From: Sulfurovum sp.
GTDB lineage: Bacteria > Campylobacterota > Campylobacteria > Campylobacterales > Sulfurovaceae
Direction: 5' to 3'
NCBI GenBank assembly: GCA_016744875.1
Contig: JADGDL010000025.1
Span: 1 to 31,795 of the forward strand
Length of the DNA: 31,795 nt
A model generated the notes under the pieces. That model ran no database searches. It saw only the letters and a program-made list of their open reading frames with translations, and had not been told where the DNA came from. Of the stretch, positions 30,792 to 31,795 are shown piece after piece. Every line of letters starts with the position of its first letter. The stretch's first letter is position 1. The position numbers were made by a program, and so were the translations under genes.

Positions 30792-31597
30792 ATACCCTCT
30801 CTTATACATTTATGCAAAATGCACTCATTTCTGTCGTGTTAGTGAGTATGATTACAGGGATCATTGGCAGTTTAGTTGTGGTAAATAAAATGGTCTTTTT
30901 ATCTGGAGGTATTGCTCACAGTGCCTATGGAGGTATAGGATTGGCTATTTTCTTTGGATTGCCTATGCTTCTTTCCACCTCTTTGTTCTGTATATTCATT
31001 ACGCTTATCATCGCAATGACAAGTTTCAAACACAGAGAACACCTCGATATTCTCATAGGTATTACATGGGCAGCAGGAATGTCTCTTGGCATTATCTTGG
31101 TTGATCTCTCGCCAGGATATCAATCTGACCTTATGAGCTATCTTTTTGGCTCACTCTTGGCGGTCACGAGTGATGATATCACCTATATGTCTATCCTATT
31201 AGCGGTAATTATAGCCATCGTTTTCACATTCTATAGAGATATTTTAGCTGTTTCGTATGATACAGAATATGCTACACTCAGAGGAATCAAAACAAAGTTT
31301 TTTTACACAGTCATTTTACTGTTATCCAGTTTGACCATTGTGATTTCCATCAAAGTAGTAGGACTTATTTTAGTAATTGCGCTTTTAACCATCCCTATTT
31401 ATATTGCTAGCTTTTTTTCAAAAAGTCTCTTTAGTATGATGATCAATGCAACACTACTCTCTATCTTTTTTTCCCTTATTGGATTAACACTATCCTATAA
31501 CTATGATCTAAGTTCCGGACCTTCCATTATAATCGTAAGTTCTATCTTCGCGTTACTAGCCTTTATACTGAAAAGTTTCAAAAGAGTAAGATTTTAA
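30785..31597 (+). CDS. znuB: Zinc ABC transporter permease ZnuB
   Basis: The 270-residue membrane protein has about eight hydrophobic segments and the ABC-3 pattern: VNKMVFLSGGIAHSAYGGIGLA, then TLRGIKTKFFY and VVGLILVIALLTIP, and near the end LSYNYDLSSGPSII, a motif shared with the permease at 20986. I choose the ATG at 30785 (7-bp overlap with znuC) because GGGGA lies 7 bp upstream; a TTG two codons earlier is possible. It closes the right metal operon. The two permeases are clearly separate paralogues. Confidence 0.92.
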   Translation: MLDTLSYTFMQNALISVVLVSMITGIIGSLVVVNKMVFLSGGIAHSAYGGIGLAIFFGLPMLLSTSLFCIFITLIIAMTSFKHREHLDILIGITWAAGMSLGIILVDLSPGYQSDLMSYLFGSLLAVTSDDITYMSILLAVIIAIVFTFYRDILAVSYDTEYATLRGIKTKFFYTVILLLSSLTIVISIKVVGLILVIALLTIPIYIASFFSKSLFSMMINATLLSIFFSLIGLTLSYNYDLSSGPSIIIVSSIFALLAFILKSFKRVRF

Positions 31598-31679
31598 AAA
31601 ATCAACAAAGGATATCTACCAAATAGTAGACTAAGAACTATATAATAATTAAACAAAACTCTATGGAGCACTATTGATC

Positions 31680-31795
31680 ATGCGTATAACAAAAATAATT
31701 TTCTTACTTTCTCTATTGTTCCAATTTAGCTATGGATGTGCAACATGTATGCTCATGGTTCCATCTGTGGAAGTGGATCTCAAGTTGCATATAGA
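31680..31795 (+). CDS. Start of a small exported Cys-containing protein (cut by the window edge)
   Basis: An ATG behind GGAG (about 11 bp upstream) opens a frame that runs to the end of the window. The visible 38 residues are a signal peptide (MRITKIIFLLSLLFQFSYG) followed by CATCMLMVPSVEVDLKLHI. CxxC right after the signal suggests a periplasmic metal- or redox-related protein; DUF1007-like proteins come to mind, but the fragment is too short to assign. It follows znuB by 82 bp on the same strand. A TATAAT at 31641-31646 could give it its own promoter, though no -35 is evident. Confidence 0.55.
   Translation, partial: MRITKIIFLLSLLFQFSYGCATCMLMVPSVEVDLKLHI

Overview
The window looks like chromosome of a chemolithoautotrophic member of the Campylobacterota (Epsilonproteobacteria), most like Sulfurovum or Sulfurimonas. 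The reasons are the two-subunit ATP-citrate lyase of the reductive TCA cycle (aclBA), the futalosine menaquinone gene mqnE, the AT-rich composition, and the style of the thiamine and metal-uptake genes. This placement comes from gene content and protein character; no database was searched. Gene density is high, most genes sit in tight operons, and there is no rRNA, tRNA, phage, transposase or CRISPR array inside the window.

Layout. (a) 1-472: a near-consensus sigma-70 promoter fires leftwards out of the window; the rest is AT-rich spacer ending in a hairpin behind aclA. (b) 473-3613 (-): aclB-aclA. (c) 3754-6927 (-): a four-gene operon, mqnE, a Gpt-like phosphoribosyltransferase, trpG/pabA and a GT-C-like membrane protein, with 1-4 bp gaps. 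(d) 6970-7237: a non-coding, nested-palindrome element with long terminal inverted repeats. (e) 7257-12401 (+): glnD-glmS, then a protein with two nearly identical cold-shock domains fused to a membrane DUF1294-like domain. (f) 12574-20623 (-): a thiamine island of two tandem TPP-riboswitch operons. The upstream one encodes salvage (TonB-dependent receptor, YkoF-like thiamine-binding protein, PnuT permease, thiamine-kinase-like protein). The downstream one encodes synthesis (thiC-thiO-thiS-thiG). (g) 20683-31597: a metal-scarcity island, probably zinc.

The metal island has two arms around two Fur-family regulators. The left arm (-) runs Fur-family regulator, small exported Cys/His protein, His-rich outer-membrane beta-barrel, periplasmic metal-binding protein, ABC-3 permease and a small acidic protein; it has no ATPase. 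The right arm (+) runs CobW/G3E GTPase with His-rich tail, DksA/TraR-type zinc finger, ZnuA-like protein with an unusual inserted domain, ZnuC and ZnuB. Between them lie a SlyD-like FKBP, a second Fur-family regulator, an intact RibA and a degenerate RibA paralogue. Four copies of a related 15-bp palindrome (consensus TGCRAMTNARTYGCA; two as TGCAACTTAGTCGCA in opposite orientations, two as TGCAAATTAATTGCA) sit in front of these units, one inside a perfect 39-bp palindrome. I infer one zinc-type Fur-family regulon.

The most interesting items are this candidate operator and regulon, the RibA paralogue that has lost catalytic motifs, the domain inserted in ZnuA, the predicted leaderless transcripts of both Fur-family genes, and the palindromic element before glnD. 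A cut-off gene for a small exported protein begins at the right edge.
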